NCBI GenBank assembly: GCA_937957915.1
Contig: CALGNZ010000096.1
Span: forward strand, 1 to 58,850
Direction of reading: 5' to 3'
Source: an uncultured Granulosicoccaceae bacterium
GTDB taxonomy: Bacteria > Pseudomonadota > Gammaproteobacteria > Granulosicoccales > Granulosicoccaceae
DNA length: 58,850 nt
Each line of letters begins with the position of its first letter. The stretch's first letter is position 1. Shown piece after piece: positions 10,238 through 20,485 of this stretch. A program made the translations under genes and the position numbers. The notes beneath the pieces were generated by a model. That model was not told the DNA's origin. It ran no database searches and saw only the letters and a program-made list of their open reading frames with translations.

Positions 10238-12226
10238 CTATAGCAGCTTTTTGGCCGACTCAGTCACATTGTCCACCGTGAAGCCAAAGTGTGCGAACAC
10301 CTGATCCGCCGGGCCGGACTCGCCAAATGTGTCCAGACAGATCATCGCGCTGTTGGTTCCGGCATATTTATACCAGCCGGCCGATACACCGGCTTCGACC
10401 ACCACCCGCGCAGTAACAGCCGGCGGCAACACAGAATCACGGTAGCTTTGTGACTGCCGATCAAACACATCGGTACACGGCATGGACACCACCCGCGCGG
10501 CCACTCCATCAGCAGTCAGCTTGTCGTAAGCGTCGACGGCAAGACCAACCTCGGAACCGGTACCAATAAGAATGACCTGAGGGTTATCAGAATCACGTAA
10601 TACATAGCCGCCCTTTTCGATATCTGCCAGTTGTTCAGGCGTTCGCGCCTGATGCACCAGCCCCTGACGGCTGTACAGCAAACTTGAAGGGCCGTCTGCT
10701 CGCTCCAGCGCAAATTTCCAGCTCACTGCTGTTTCCACTGCATCGCAGGTGCGCCACACATCCATGTTGGGCATCAGGCGCAGGGTTGCGGCTTGCTCAA
10801 CAGGCTGATGCGTCGGCCCATCTTCACCGAGACCAACAGAGTCATGAGTAAATACAAAAATAGAGGGAATCTTCATCAATGCAGCCATACGCAGTGCGTT
10901 GCGGGCATATTCTGAAAACATCAGGAACGTAGCACCGTAGGGCTTGAAACCGCCATGCAGCACAATGCCGTTAAGAATCGCTGCCATACCAAATTCGCGT
11001 ACCCCGAAATAGATATAGTTGCCGGCTGCATCTTCTTCGATGCCCTTGCTGCCAGACCAGATCGTCAGGTTGGATCCGGCCAAATCAGCCGAGCCACCAA
11101 TCAATTCAGGCAACGCCGGGCCGTAGCCATTGAGCGCATTCTGTGAGGCCTTGCGCGATGCTATCTTTTCACCGGCGGCATCAACCTCGCTGATAAATGC
11201 CTGCGCATGCTGTGCCCAGTCAGCAGGCAAAGCGCCAGACATGCGACGATCAAACTCGGCAGCATCTGCCGGGTATTTGTCGCGATAGGCGGCCATTTTG
11301 CGATCCCAGTCGGCCTGTGCCGCGGCACCAAATTTTTTGCTATCCCACTCGGCGTACACGTCATCGGGAATCACAAATGGCGGGTGTGACCAGCCCAGCT
11401 CCTTGCGCGCAAGCTCAATTTCATCAGCACCCAGCGGCGCACCATGGCTTGATTCCTTGCCCTGTTTATTCGGGGACCCGAAACCAATCAGCGTTTGACA
11501 GCAAATCAGTGTGGGTTTGGCGGTTTCTTCACGCGCAGCATCAATTGCCGCCTTGATTGCCTCACGGTCGTGACCGTCAACAGTGTCGATCACCTGCCAG
11601 CCATAGGCTCGAAAGCGCGCCGGGGTGTCGTCGCTGAACCAGCCTTCGACCTCGCCATCAATTGAAATACCGTTGTCATCATAAAAAGCGATCAATTTGC
11701 CGAGCCCGAGCGTGCCGGCCAGCGAACACACTTCATGCGATATGCCTTCCATCAGGCAGCCGTCACCAAGAAACGTATAGGTGTGGTGATCGACCAGTTC
11801 AGCATCGGATTTGTTGAACTGCGCAGCCATTGTGCGCTCGGCGATCGCCATCCCTACGGCGTTGGCAATGCCCTGCCCCAGCGGACCAGTCGTTGTTTCA
11901 ACACCAGGCGCATAGCCATACTCCGGATGGCCCGGGGTCTTCGAGTGCAATTGACGAAAGTTCTTTAGCTCCTCGATCGGCAGGTCATAACCACTCAAAT
12001 GCAGCAGCGAGTACAACAGCATGGAGCCATGACCGTTAGACAATACGAAACGGTCACGATCAGCCCACATCGGGTCTGCCGGGTTGTGCTTCAGATAGTC
12101 GTTCCATAAGACTTCGGCAATATCGGCCATACCCATCGGCGCGCCGGGATGGCCGGAATTGGCCTGTTGTACTGCGTCCATACTGAGCGCACGAATTGCG
12201 TTCGCAAGCGTTCGATGTTCAACCAT
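10238..12226 (-). CDS. tkt: Transketolase
   Basis: Transketolase moves two-carbon units between sugar phosphates using thiamine diphosphate, linking the pentose phosphate path to glycolysis. The start at 12226 gives 662 aa and aligns with the E. coli N-terminus ([14 protein letters not shown]). An in-frame codon at 12274 would add 16 residues of no family character. Motifs: [12 protein letters not shown], the ThDP-binding [12 protein letters not shown], the middle-domain [13 protein letters not shown] and [24 protein letters not shown] lies upstream at a longer than ideal spacing. It is the first gene of the glycolytic block and is divergent from rpoD. Confidence 0.96.
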   Translation of the reverse strand: MVEHRTLANAIRALSMDAVQQANSGHPGAPMGMADIAEVLWNDYLKHNPADPMWADRDRFVLSNGHGSMLLYSLLHLSGYDLPIEELKNFRQLHSKTPGHPEYGYAPGVETTTGPLGQGIANAVGMAIAERTMAAQFNKSDAELVDHHTYTFLGDGCLMEGISHEVCSLAGTLGLGKLIAFYDDNGISIDGEVEGWFSDDTPARFRAYGWQVIDTVDGHDREAIKAAIDAAREETAKPTLICCQTLIGFGSPNKQGKESSHGAPLGADEIELARKELGWSHPPFVIPDDVYAEWDSKKFGAAAQADWDRKMAAYRDKYPADAAEFDRRMSGALPADWAQHAQAFISEVDAAGEKIASRKASQNALNGYGPALPELIGGSADLAGSNLTIWSGSKGIEEDAAGNYIYFGVREFGMAAILNGIVLHGGFKPYGATFLMFSEYARNALRMAALMKIPSIFVFTHDSVGLGEDGPTHQPVEQAATLRLMPNMDVWRTCDAVETAVSWKFALERADGPSSLLYSRQGLVHQARTPEQLADIEKGGYVLRDSDNPQVILIGTGSEVGLAVDAYDKLTADGVAARVVSMPCTDVFDRQSQSYRDSVLPPAVTARVVVEAGVSAGWYKYAGTNSAMICLDTFGESGPADQVFAHFGFTVDNVTESAKKLL

Positions 12227-12863
12227 TAGATGCAGGCTTTCCTGTGGTGATGATTGCAGGAGCACTGTAGGCAAGACTGTAGCGGTGCAAACCGGTATCG
12301 ATACTGCCTCTGAAACGTTCTGCGCTTTAAAAATCGCGGCTCTAAAACCAAGACTCTAAAACCAGCGAAAAAACGCCTCAAAAGGCCTTACAACAGTAAT
12401 AACGGGGTTTGCATTAGCTTATGCAGACTTCTCCGAACAGGCTCCGGGAGACTGGTCTATGCCATCCGAACACCGTTTGTGGTGGCTCATAAAATGGCGG
12501 GAAATCGTGAAAAAAGCGGTGACGTGATTTAGGGCAGGCAGCGGTCAAAGACAGACAATCGACAAAAAAGTGGCGAACCCACCTCACACAACTAACAATA
12601 ATACCAGCTGTGCGATTAGCTGAAAACTATTAACAGCATAATCAGAGCCAATACAGCAAATAAAGAGCTTCTTATAACCATCTGAAATCCATATTAAAAC
12701 TTGATAAATGAATTAGACACCCTACTTTCCACGCACCACCGCCAAAAATCTACCTCAGCATTAATCTCGGGATGGACATTAATGCTGTATTTCGCTAAAC
12801 TGGTGGTTTGGCTTTCAATAAGGTGTCGCTTTCGTGAATGCTCGATCCGTGCGAAAAACATCG
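12227..12863. other. Divergent tkt/rpoD intergenic region
   Basis: This stretch of about 640 bp has no credible gene. It must contain the tkt promoter (minus) and the rpoD promoters (plus). It becomes A/T-rich from about 12580 to 12720, as expected of promoter DNA. A perfect inverted repeat at 12756-12787 is listed separately. Confidence 0.5.
12756..12787 (+). promoter_or_regulatory. 10-bp perfect inverted repeat upstream of rpoD
   Basis: CAGCATTAAT (12756-12765) and ATTAATGCTG (12778-12787) flank a 12-base spacer. It ends 76 bases before the rpoD ATG. No T-run follows, so it is not an intrinsic terminator. It may be an operator for a dimeric regulator or a stem in the rpoD leader. Confidence 0.5.
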
Positions 12864-14693
12864 ATGGACCAGAACCAACAATCTCGCATCAAGGAACTGA
12901 TTGCCAAGGGTAAGGAACAGGGTTACCTAACCTATGCCGAGGTTAATGATCATCTTCCAGATGGCATTGTTGACCCAGATCAGGTCGAAGAAATTATCGC
13001 CATGATCAATGACATGGGCATCACCGTCCATGAGGCAGCGCCAGACTCTGACACGCTCATTCTGTCTGATCAGACTTCGCTCAGCCCGGACGATGACGCC
13101 GCTGACGAAGCTGCAGCAGCGCTGGCCAGTGTCGATGGCGAATTTGGCAGAACTACTGATCCGGTGCGCATGTACATGCGCGAGATGGGAACCGTCGAAC
13201 TACTAACGCGTGAAGGCGAAATTGAAATCGCCAAACGTATAGAGGAAGGACTGGGGCAAGTGCAGGCCGCACTGGCAACCTACCCTTCTACCGTTCAAAA
13301 AATTCTTGACCGCTATGCAAAAGTCACCGCAGAAGAAGCGCGGCTGAGTGATTTGCTGGTCGGCTTTATTGATCCTAACGCGCCGGATGAAATTCCAACA
13401 CCGGCTCAGCAGGCCAAAGAGCGAGAAGAAGCCGCTGAAAACGCCGATGACGAAGAAGAAGAAGTCGTCGACACCGGCCCTGACCCTGAAGAAGTGCGCG
13501 AGCGTATGCTGGCCCTTGAAGAAGGGCATCGCAAAGCGATGAGCGCCATCTCGAAAATCAAGGATGGCAGCAGCAGCGACCTGCAAAAGGCAACCGCGAA
13601 GACCACAGCGATGATCATGGAGTTGAAGATGTCACCCAACTTCATCGCCGAGCTCACTCGCGACCTGCGAGGCCGCGTGAATCGTATCCGTGGTCAGGAA
13701 AAGTCCATTCGCGATCTGTGCGTCAATCGCTGCGACATGCCACGTAAAGAGTTTATCGCCACCTTCCCAGGCAACGAAATCAGTGAAGACTGGCTGCAGA
13801 CTCACCTCGACAGCGGCAAGCCCTACGCTGCCCGCATGCTTGAGGTTCGGGAAGACATCCAGCGTCACCAGCGCCGTATGCAGGCAATAGAAGAAGAAAC
13901 CACATTGACTGTTGGCCAGATCAAAGAGATCAGTCGTCGTATGTCTATTGGTGAGGCGAAAGCTCGCCGCGCCAAAAAAGAAATGGTTGAAGCCAACCTG
14001 CGACTGGTGATTTCTATCGCCAAGAAGTACACCAACCGTGGCCTGCAGTTCCTTGACCTCATCCAGGAAGGCAACATCGGTCTGATGAAAGCGGTAGACA
14101 AGTTTGAGTATCGACGCGGCTACAAGTTTTCGACTTATGCCACCTGGTGGATTCGCCAGGCAATCACCCGCTCTATTGCGGATCAGGCGCGCACCATTCG
14201 TATTCCGGTTCACATGATCGAGACTATCAACAAGCTCAATCGAATCTCTCGTCAAATGCTGCAGTCCATGGGTCGTGAAGCGACTCCGGAAGAGCTGGCA
14301 GAAAAGATGGAGATGCCGGAAGACAAGGTTCGTAAAGTGCTGAAGATTGCCAAAGAGCCAATCTCGATGGAAACCCCCATCGGTGACGACGAAGACTCGC
14401 ACCTCGGTGATTTCATTGAAGATCAGAACATACTGTCTCCAGTAGACTCTGCGACTTCAGGCGGCCTTGGCGAAACTACACACGAAGTGCTGGCAAGCCT
14501 CACCCCACGTGAAGCCAAAGTACTGCGCATGCGTTTTGGTATTGATATGAATACCGATCACACGCTCGAAGAAGTGGGTAAACAGTTTGACGTGACGCGT
14601 GAGCGGATTCGACAAATTGAAGCCAAGGCGCTGCGAAAGTTGCGTCACCCTACTCGTTCAGAGCAGTTGCGCAGTTTCCTCGACGGGGAATAG
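12864..14693 (+). CDS. rpoD: RNA polymerase sigma-70 factor, housekeeping
   Basis: RpoD is the primary sigma factor. The ATG at 12864 gives 609 aa and an N-terminus [36 protein letters not shown] that matches region 1.1 of E. coli RpoD; a GTG 30 bases upstream in frame is less likely, although neither has a strong ribosome site. Region 1.2 ([11 protein letters not shown]), the acidic non-conserved insert (about residues 190-230, rich in Glu/Asp), region 2 ([31 protein letters not shown]), region 3 and region 4 ([17 protein letters not shown]) are all present. A tRNA gene follows 65 bases after the stop. Confidence 0.97.
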   Translation: MDQNQQSRIKELIAKGKEQGYLTYAEVNDHLPDGIVDPDQVEEIIAMINDMGITVHEAAPDSDTLILSDQTSLSPDDDAADEAAAALASVDGEFGRTTDPVRMYMREMGTVELLTREGEIEIAKRIEEGLGQVQAALATYPSTVQKILDRYAKVTAEEARLSDLLVGFIDPNAPDEIPTPAQQAKEREEAAENADDEEEEVVDTGPDPEEVRERMLALEEGHRKAMSAISKIKDGSSSDLQKATAKTTAMIMELKMSPNFIAELTRDLRGRVNRIRGQEKSIRDLCVNRCDMPRKEFIATFPGNEISEDWLQTHLDSGKPYAARMLEVREDIQRHQRRMQAIEEETTLTVGQIKEISRRMSIGEAKARRAKKEMVEANLRLVISIAKKYTNRGLQFLDLIQEGNIGLMKAVDKFEYRRGYKFSTYATWWIRQAITRSIADQARTIRIPVHMIETINKLNRISRQMLQSMGREATPEELAEKMEMPEDKVRKVLKIAKEPISMETPIGDDEDSHLGDFIEDQNILSPVDSATSGGLGETTHEVLASLTPREAKVLRMRFGIDMNTDHTLEEVGKQFDVTRERIRQIEAKALRKLRHPTRSEQLRSFLDGE

Positions 14694-14758
14694 ATAAAGG
14701 AATATAATTCGGTGTGCCTACTGTGCACCGAACATCTAAATTAGTACGTAAGAGTTAC

Positions 14759-14835
14759 GGGCCTGTAGCTCAGTTGGTTAGAGCAGTGGACTCATAATCC
14801 ATTGGTCGTAGGTTCAAATCCTACCGGGCCCACCA
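14759..14835 (+). tRNA. tRNA with CAT anticodon (elongator Met or Ile2)
   Basis: This 77-base cloverleaf has an acceptor stem GGGCCTG/CGGGCCC (one G-T pair), D arm GCTC/GAGC, anticodon stem GTGGA/TCCAT with loop CTCATAA (anticodon CAT), T arm GTAGG/CCTAC around TTCAAAT, and an encoded CCA. The paired 1-72 position excludes initiator tRNA. The GGGCC acceptor and the ACTCATAATCC arm look more like the lysidine-modified Ile2 tRNA (AUA decoder) than elongator Met, but the sequence alone does not settle it. Confidence 0.95.
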
Positions 14836-14999
14836 CTTACACAAACAACACACATTGAACTGGTCGAAAAGCCCTGCGTTCAGAATGCCATCCGGCATTG
14901 ACCCTCCTGATTGTTCACGTTGCAACTGGCCGGTAGTACCGTTGCCATCGAACTCTGCACCCAATCCTGATACCAGCCAGCGACACACCGTCATGTACG

Positions 15000-15947
15000 T
15001 TGCCGCCTAACCACAGCATACCGAAAATCTCTGCCGGCCAGTGGCCAACAACAACCACCTTGAGCCCATCTGTGACCACCCAGTTAAAAGGCCTGTTAAT
15101 CACAACACTCGGTGTTTTGTTCGTTGTGCCGGACGCCTTATTCATTCGATTGATTGAAGCAGACGCGATGACCGTAGCGTTCTGGCGATTGCTGTTAGCC
15201 GGCGTAGTAATCCTGTTTGTGCTGCTAATTCAGCACGGCCGACAAACACCGGTTCAACTACTGTCAATCGGTCGCTGGGGCGTGGTCTACGCATTTTTTG
15301 CGGCAATCAGCGCATTGTTGTTTGTTACATCAGTCAAACTGACCACCGTTGCCAACACCACAATCATCATCGCATCAATGCCGGTATTTGCCGCATTGAT
15401 CAGTTGGCTGGCACTCGGGGAAACATTGAGCCGGCGCATGCTATGGACCGTCGCACTGGTTTTTGCAGGGCTGCTGGTCATCGGCTACGGTACCACGAGC
15501 GAAGACAATATCGCCACAGGTGCCACTCTTAAAGGTGATCTGGCAGCTCTGGCGGTATCGTTATGCTTCGCTATCGCATTAACTGCAGCACGTAAGGCTC
15601 GTGCACAATCAATGATACCGGCTCTACCTGTTGCCTATCTTGCCTGTGCTGCCTTGCTGCTGCCATTTGTTGATCCCTTTTCAATACCGGTAAACCAATG
15701 GTGGCTGGTGGCACTGCACGGCGGGGTTTTTATTGCTGCAAGCTCCTGCCTGCTGGCACTGGGTCCACGCTATATTCAGTCAGCTGAAGTTGCCCTGCTG
15801 ATGCTGATGGAATCCATATTGGCTCCATTGCTCGTCTGGCTTGCAGTGGGTGAGCAACCCGGTTACTGGACACTTGTCGGCGGATGTCTGGTACTCGGCG
15901 TACTGTGTGTATCGAATTTTGTAGCCCTGAAACATCGGCAACGCTAG
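15000..15947 (+). CDS. DMT-superfamily (EamA) transporter
   Basis: This inner-membrane protein of up to 315 aa has about ten hydrophobic helices in two EamA repeats, the second starting near residue 180. Such proteins export metabolites; the substrate cannot be told from the sequence. Typical segments are FWRLLLAG in the first repeat, the motif LGE (ALGETLS near residue 140) after helix 4, and MLMESILAPLLVWLAVGE near the end. The start is uncertain: the frame opens at a TTG at 15000, another TTG lies at 15060, and the first ATG would cut into the first helix. It stands alone, convergent with the coiled-coil gene downstream. Confidence 0.85.
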   Translation: MPPNHSIPKISAGQWPTTTTLSPSVTTQLKGLLITTLGVLFVVPDALFIRLIEADAMTVAFWRLLLAGVVILFVLLIQHGRQTPVQLLSIGRWGVVYAFFAAISALLFVTSVKLTTVANTTIIIASMPVFAALISWLALGETLSRRMLWTVALVFAGLLVIGYGTTSEDNIATGATLKGDLAALAVSLCFAIALTAARKARAQSMIPALPVAYLACAALLLPFVDPFSIPVNQWWLVALHGGVFIAASSCLLALGPRYIQSAEVALLMLMESILAPLLVWLAVGEQPGYWTLVGGCLVLGVLCVSNFVALKHRQR

Positions 15948-15960
15948 TTTGGCCACCCGT

Positions 15961-17031
15961 TCACGACTCGGGTATCAACTCTTCGTACTTGTTTGCGATA
16001 GCCCTGACAACCGCTTTGTTAGCATCAATATCAGAGAACAAACTGTCATTACTGGCCTCACGGCTGCCATCCAGAAAATACTTGAAACAATCCGTATCGG
16101 CCACGTCCGTCAGCGCATCACAAACGCCGATAACCGTTAGCGAATCGAACTTTGACAGATCACTGGCTGATCTTCTCCCGGGTAGCTCTCCCTCAATCAG
16201 GTTATCCTCTATTGCTTCTATCGCCGCTCCAACTTTCGGCTCCGTGTTCGCCTTAAGCTCTTCAAGATCAATAAAAAACGCCACCGACCTCTCCTCTGAC
16301 AAACTGTCATAGGCCATCAACATAGCCTCTTTGGCGTTTATCTCCTTATAGTTTGAGAGGATAAACTGCTCAAATTCACTGGCGCTCTGATCTTTTTTCG
16401 ATTCCCAAAACGCCGCAATCGCCTCAGGCGTTGAGAATAAATCCGGATTTGCATCGATCAGTTTAACAACTGTCTCCTGCACCGCAGGATGACGAATACC
16501 GAGCTTGATAAGCATTTCTATCCGGTCGACTTTTCGCTCTGCGGAATCAACATCCTGACTCAGCAATTCAACCTCGGAGCGAGTTTGCTTTAGTTCTTCC
16601 GAGACTTTACTGGCAGCCGGAATCTCCAAAATAGTTTGATCAAGTCTCTCAGCGGCACTGTTGGCGGTAACCTGCAATTCACCGATATCCTTGCTGATGT
16701 CGGCCTGAGTGGTATCAATTTCGGCCCTCAACTCCTCTTCAACAGAGTCGACTTTAGTCTCAAGTGAAGCATGGAGCTTTTCAAAAGTATCGTCTATTTG
16801 CTCGGTCAACCCTTTGGTGTTCGCCGCCATATCCTCGTGCAGTGCCGCAATCGGGCCGGTCACATGATTTGGTAAATACCAGCCAGCAAAGGCAAATGCA
16901 GCAATGAACAGTGAAATCGTAACCGGCACAGGATTAGTGAGATAGTTGACCAGCCATGTTGGTACGCGGCTTACCACCGCATCATCGGCAGCCTTCTGCA
17001 CGCCCTGCGCATTGACCTGGTCAGTATTCAT
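15961..17031 (-). CDS. Membrane-anchored coiled-coil protein, unknown
   Basis: I do not recognise this family. The 356-aa protein starts at 17031, where AAGGGA lies six bases upstream of the ATG. It has one transmembrane helix at about residues 38-55 (VTISLFIAAFAFAGWYL), then a long heptad-rich coiled coil (about 65-180, with many Glu/Lys/Gln) resembling a rod facing the periplasm. A mixed C-terminal domain of about 170 residues contains two Cys (VCDALTDVADTDC). The anchor-plus-rod layout suggests a scaffold or envelope-spanning role, but no function can be assigned. It ends 14 bases from the convergent EamA gene. Confidence 0.7.
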   Translation of the reverse strand: MNTDQVNAQGVQKAADDAVVSRVPTWLVNYLTNPVPVTISLFIAAFAFAGWYLPNHVTGPIAALHEDMAANTKGLTEQIDDTFEKLHASLETKVDSVEEELRAEIDTTQADISKDIGELQVTANSAAERLDQTILEIPAASKVSEELKQTRSEVELLSQDVDSAERKVDRIEMLIKLGIRHPAVQETVVKLIDANPDLFSTPEAIAAFWESKKDQSASEFEQFILSNYKEINAKEAMLMAYDSLSEERSVAFFIDLEELKANTEPKVGAAIEAIEDNLIEGELPGRRSASDLSKFDSLTVIGVCDALTDVADTDCFKYFLDGSREASNDSLFSDIDANKAVVRAIANKYEELIPES

Positions 17032-17384
17032 CAGACATCCCTTACGCGACAAGAAAGGCTTTAATTCAGCAAAAAACGTGCTTCGAACTATCGGCCTGGA
17101 CGCCCAAAGTATAAATTACCTCTGATGTGTGATGAGCCACCCTCGCGCCGCTTGCTCATTTGCAGGCTTTACCACTGCCACCGGGGTTCGCCGAACAACG
17201 CGGCCAGCTACCTGCATGTGCCGGCATTTTTACGACGCAAAGTATGCGCTAATGACGTGGATCGCATAGATGATCTATCGAGATGCCATTATTCGTGCTG
17301 ATGCAATACCTGGAAATATCCTGATCACCGGTATTCCCGCACCACCACAGCGAGTCGACGAACAGCCTGGCCTGAAGGCTGGCT
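17032..17384. other. Intergenic region between lipoprotein and coiled-coil gene
   Basis: No gene, repeat or strong hairpin is apparent. The promoter of the coiled-coil gene should lie just upstream of 17031. Confidence 0.35.
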
Positions 17385-18152
17385 CTAAAGCGGACTGACC
17401 TGATCGTTTAATTCAACCTGGCTCGGTAGTACGCCGCGAATAACATACAAACTCTTCTGCTCGACATTATCGTCCCGTATCAGGTAGGTTCGCCGAATCA
17501 GCGCAGTGTTTATTGCCATAATGGCCGTCAACTCACGTACCTGTGATGCGATACCTGATTCCGCAAATGACGTGGTGAGCTGCCTGCTGCCAGATTGAAA
17601 ACCGTTGTCATCAAATCGATAACCTTGTTGCTGCATTGATTGCTTAACTAAACCATCGAATGTGGAGCCATTTTCCGGCGCACTTATAGACACTAACTGT
17701 GGCTCCAACCCTGAAATGAACGATAGCGCTTTGACAAGATCATTCACAATAAAATCCAGCACAGAATCCTTGCTGTCCAGGTAACTGCTGTCGGGGTTAC
17801 TGCTGCCAACATCGCCGCTGCCGTCTGTGCTACCGCTGTCGTCTGTGCTACCGCTGTCGGCAATGTTACTGTTGATATTGTTGTTGACGATGTCAACACT
17901 GTTGTCAACATTGCTTTTAATGCTGGACTCCGCGTAGGTAACCTCATTGCCCGTGCCCGGATCGACAGCGGTAATTGGCAAATCACTGGCTGCCGATTGT
18001 GCCGGCGCTGGAGTATCCGAAGCAATGGCAATATCAGTCGTAGAGTAGATGTTTGGCAGCTCAGGCAGTTCAGGCAGATTCTTCGCACAGCCAACCAGTA
18101 AACATGATAAGGCAACAACAAGGCAATCCGCAGTTCGTATAGTTTTTGTCAT
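17385..18152 (-). CDS. Lipoprotein with Ser/Asp/Gly-rich linker, unknown
   Basis: The 255-aa protein has a lipoprotein signal peptide with lipobox LLVGC (Cys22). Residues about 70-125 are a low-complexity linker rich in Ser, Asp, Asn and Gly, encoded partly by an 18-bp tandem duplication. A folded C-terminal part (about 130-255) follows, with SGLEPQLVSISAPENGSTF, an invariant-looking QGYRFDDNGFQSG and a final RRTYLIRDDNVEQKSLYVIRG. I do not recognise the family; the C-terminal layout recalls pilus- or conjugation-associated lipoproteins, but that is only an impression. It has the same orientation as the coiled-coil gene downstream, 353 bp away. Confidence 0.7.
   Translation of the reverse strand: MTKTIRTADCLVVALSCLLVGCAKNLPELPELPNIYSTTDIAIASDTPAPAQSAASDLPITAVDPGTGNEVTYAESSIKSNVDNSVDIVNNNINSNIADSGSTDDSGSTDGSGDVGSSNPDSSYLDSKDSVLDFIVNDLVKALSFISGLEPQLVSISAPENGSTFDGLVKQSMQQQGYRFDDNGFQSGSRQLTTSFAESGIASQVRELTAIMAINTALIRRTYLIRDDNVEQKSLYVIRGVLPSQVELNDQVSPL
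17818..17853 (-). repeat. 18-bp tandem duplication in lipoprotein linker
   Basis: Two adjacent copies of an 18-bp unit, CTGYCGTCTGTGCTACCG, differ at one base. They encode a repeated hexapeptide of Ser, Gly, Thr and Asp in the linker. Length variation between strains would be expected. Confidence 0.8.
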
Positions 18153-18391
18153 GACTTTTCAGCTTATTGTCACCAAACAGAGCGACACAGGGTTTAATAG
18201 GATGGACAAGGGCAGGCTAAGCAAGTTTCGGCATAGACCCCTCGTCCGCCCAAGCTTATCCGCATGAGTATAAATCAACGATGATGTAGTCGACACTTCC
18301 ATGATAATCGGAATATTTTCCTAAATTCTTTGCTCCGGTAGAGACCATACATTGAGTTTGCCCTGGACAACAAAGCACTGTAAGCCAGCAA

Positions 18392-18586
18392 TTACAGGAG
18401 AAACGCGGCACTGGCCATTGCCACGACCAGAACAGGGACGCATCTAATCAGACAAAAATGCGAATGCTCTCGGTACACAGCTGCAACAGAGCGCGCGATG
18501 TAAACACTCTCTAAAAACAATATAATCAAAACTAAATCCCAAACAGGGATAACCAGCCTCCAGCCCGACGAGGTTTTTGAAGTCAT
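18392..18586 (-). CDS. Possible small two-helix membrane protein
   Basis: A 64-codon frame from the ATG at 18586 has GAGTAGG about eight bases upstream. It has two hydrophobic stretches (about residues 10-28, LVIPVWDLVLIILFLESVY, and 44-64, CLIRCVPVLVVAMASAAFLL) joined by a charged loop. It is divergent from the CinA-like gene, 46 bp away. No family is recognised; it may be fortuitous, but otherwise the 480-bp gap (18153-18632) would be empty. Confidence 0.35.
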   Translation of the reverse strand: MTSKTSSGWRLVIPVWDLVLIILFLESVYIARSVAAVYREHSHFCLIRCVPVLVVAMASAAFLL

Positions 18587-18632
18587 AAAAAGACCTACTC
18601 GCCCCAACCCCTAACATTGCCGCTACATACCT

Positions 18633-19898
18633 ATGAAAATCGAAATTCTCTGCACCGGAGACGAAATCCTCACCGGCAAAACAGTTAATACCAATCACAG
18701 CTATATGGCACAGCAGCTAACCGATGCCGGTTTACAAGTCTACTGGGCCACAATTGTCGGTGACGATCGCACAAGTCTGGCTCAGGCCTTTGAACAAGCC
18801 GCAGAACGTGCAGATGCGGTCATTGTAAATGGCGGACTTGGCCCCACCGTTGACGATCTTTCACAGGAGCTGGCTGCAAAGGCCGCAGGTGTAGAACTCG
18901 AACTTCACGAGCCGTGGCTGGAAAAACTCAAAGCGTTCTACAGCAGCCGGGGACGTGTTATGCCAGACAACAACCGCAAACAGGCTATGTTGCCCGCTGG
19001 TTGCGAGTTTATCGACAACCCTATTGGCACCGCCTGCGGTTTCGCTATCAACATAGGCAACGCCCGATTCTTTTTCACGCCCGGCGTACCGCGCGAAATG
19101 CGGCGCATGGTCACAGAGCAGGTAATACCGAGGATTCTCAAACAAAGCGGTATGCAGGTAGTCACGCGCCTCAAGCGATTTCATTCGTTCGGCATTGGGG
19201 AATCACGCGCCGATGAACTACTGGCAGGCATAGAAGATATGATGCCAGATTCAGTCAAGCTTGGCTTTCAATCTCACTATCCACAGCTCGAAACAAAACT
19301 TGCCGCCGTCGCCAGCACTGAGGCCGAACTAGACCTGGCACTGGCACCTGCCGAAAAAATGGTACGCGAGCGTTTTGGTAATTTTATTCTTTGTGAAGAC
19401 AACCAGACACTGGAAGGCATGATTGTCGACCACCTACGTAACAACAAAGCCACCGTTGCCACCATGGAGATGGCAAGTGCCGGTAATATCTGCAACCGTT
19501 TGGTCAATACCGATCAACACAATGAAGTGATATTGAGTGGTATCGTGAGCTGCAGTCTTACACAACTTGCAAACGCGGTGACCATGGACAGCGAAGACCT
19601 GGAGTTCGGACCAGATACAGCCCGCAATCTGGCAAGCCATCTGCTCCAGCACACCGATGCAGACTATGCGTTAGTAACACTGGTGAGCCAAAAGCCCACC
19701 GATGATAATTCAAGGTCCGAAACCGAAATTATCATTGCGATAGCCAACAAAGAAACGACCTCCACGCGACAGGCGCGGCTCCTCGGCGGAAAACACTGGG
19801 TGACACTTGGCAGTACCGAGATGGCACTGGACGCATTGCGAAGAACTTTACTAGACCTGCCAATCGATGAGAAAACAGATTTTGAACAACAAAATTAA
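18633..19898 (+). CDS. CinA-like protein with degenerate amidase domain
   Basis: The first 170 residues are the CinA N-terminal (MoCF-like, COG1058) domain, with CTGDEILTGKTVNTN, NGGLGPTVDDLS, IDNPIGTACGF and FFTPGVPREM. The 421-aa length fits two-domain CinA proteins. The C-terminal half aligns with the nicotinamide-nucleotide amidohydrolase (PncC) domain. Where active PncC has AESCTGG, this protein has TMEMASAGN, so the catalytic Ser/Thr-Gly-Gly signature is lost and the GP-rich TG.AGP segment is absent. The E. coli YfaY protein is known to be similarly degenerate, and this is probably its equivalent. It could still act as an ADP-ribose or related pyrophosphatase. Confidence 0.85.
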   Translation: MKIEILCTGDEILTGKTVNTNHSYMAQQLTDAGLQVYWATIVGDDRTSLAQAFEQAAERADAVIVNGGLGPTVDDLSQELAAKAAGVELELHEPWLEKLKAFYSSRGRVMPDNNRKQAMLPAGCEFIDNPIGTACGFAINIGNARFFFTPGVPREMRRMVTEQVIPRILKQSGMQVVTRLKRFHSFGIGESRADELLAGIEDMMPDSVKLGFQSHYPQLETKLAAVASTEAELDLALAPAEKMVRERFGNFILCEDNQTLEGMIVDHLRNNKATVATMEMASAGNICNRLVNTDQHNEVILSGIVSCSLTQLANAVTMDSEDLEFGPDTARNLASHLLQHTDADYALVTLVSQKPTDDNSRSETEIIIAIANKETTSTRQARLLGGKHWVTLGSTEMALDALRRTLLDLPIDEKTDFEQQN

Positions 19899-19963
19899 AA
19901 CTCATCACTAAAAGAAAGCGAATAACTACAACAGCGGACGCGCTTCGCAATCACTCAACATAA

Positions 19964-20421
19964 ATGGAAACCCGCAGCGTTAGCAAGGCCACTTATAGAT
20001 TGATTCTCGCTCACACGTCGGGTTTCCAGTGGACCAGGATCTATCTAGCGACCGTTAGCAATGCGAACAGACTACTCTACCGACTGACACAGAAGCGCCC
20101 TTTACGGACAGCCAACGCAGATGGAAACCCGCAGCGTTAGCAAGGCCTCTTATATATTGATCTCGATCACGCGTCGGGTTTCCAGTGGACCAAGATCTAT
20201 CTAGCGACCGTTAGCAATGCAAACAGACTACTCTACCGACTGACTCAGAAGCGCCCTTTACAGACAGCCAACGTAGATGGAAACCCGCAGCGTGAGCAAG
20301 GCCTCTTATAGAATGATCTCGCTCACGCGTCGGGTTCCCAGTGGACCAAGATCTATCTGGCGACCGTTAGCAATGCAAACAGACTACTCTGCCGACTGAC
20401 TCAGAAGTGCCCTTTTCTGAC
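19964..20421. repeat. Three tandem ~156-bp repeats, each with a long hairpin
   Basis: Copies start at 19964, 20121 and 20277; the third is truncated by about 12 bases at its end. Identity is high, with scattered substitutions and one-base indels. Each copy opens with an inverted repeat whose outer arms are TGGAAACCCG and CGGGTTTCCA (19965-20028 in copy 1; one arm mismatch in copy 3). An inner stem GCGTGAGC/GCTCACGC is perfect in copy 3. A ~92-base non-palindromic linker follows. A 58-codon ATG frame in copy 1 is broken in copy 2 by a one-base deletion, so the unit is not coding. The arms (CGACGCGTGAGCGAG on the other strand) look REP-like. Confidence 0.9.
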
Positions 20422-20485
20422 GAAGGCAAGTACCAATTGACTGTTCGCTTTGGAGGCCGAGAGCTTATTTAAAAAAAATTTATTT

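Noticed and set aside
15000..15059. Upstream ATG start for the EamA gene near 14993.
   Set aside because: That ATG is out of frame with the transporter; only TTG codons are available in frame before the first helix.
19964..20140. A 58-codon ATG frame in the first tandem repeat as a small protein gene.
   Set aside because: The equivalent frame in the second copy is broken by a one-base deletion and stops after 27 codons, so coding is not conserved between copies.
19964..20421. Tandem units as integron attC sites.
   Set aside because: The units lack the paired RYYYAAC and GTTRRRY core sites and no integrase is seen.
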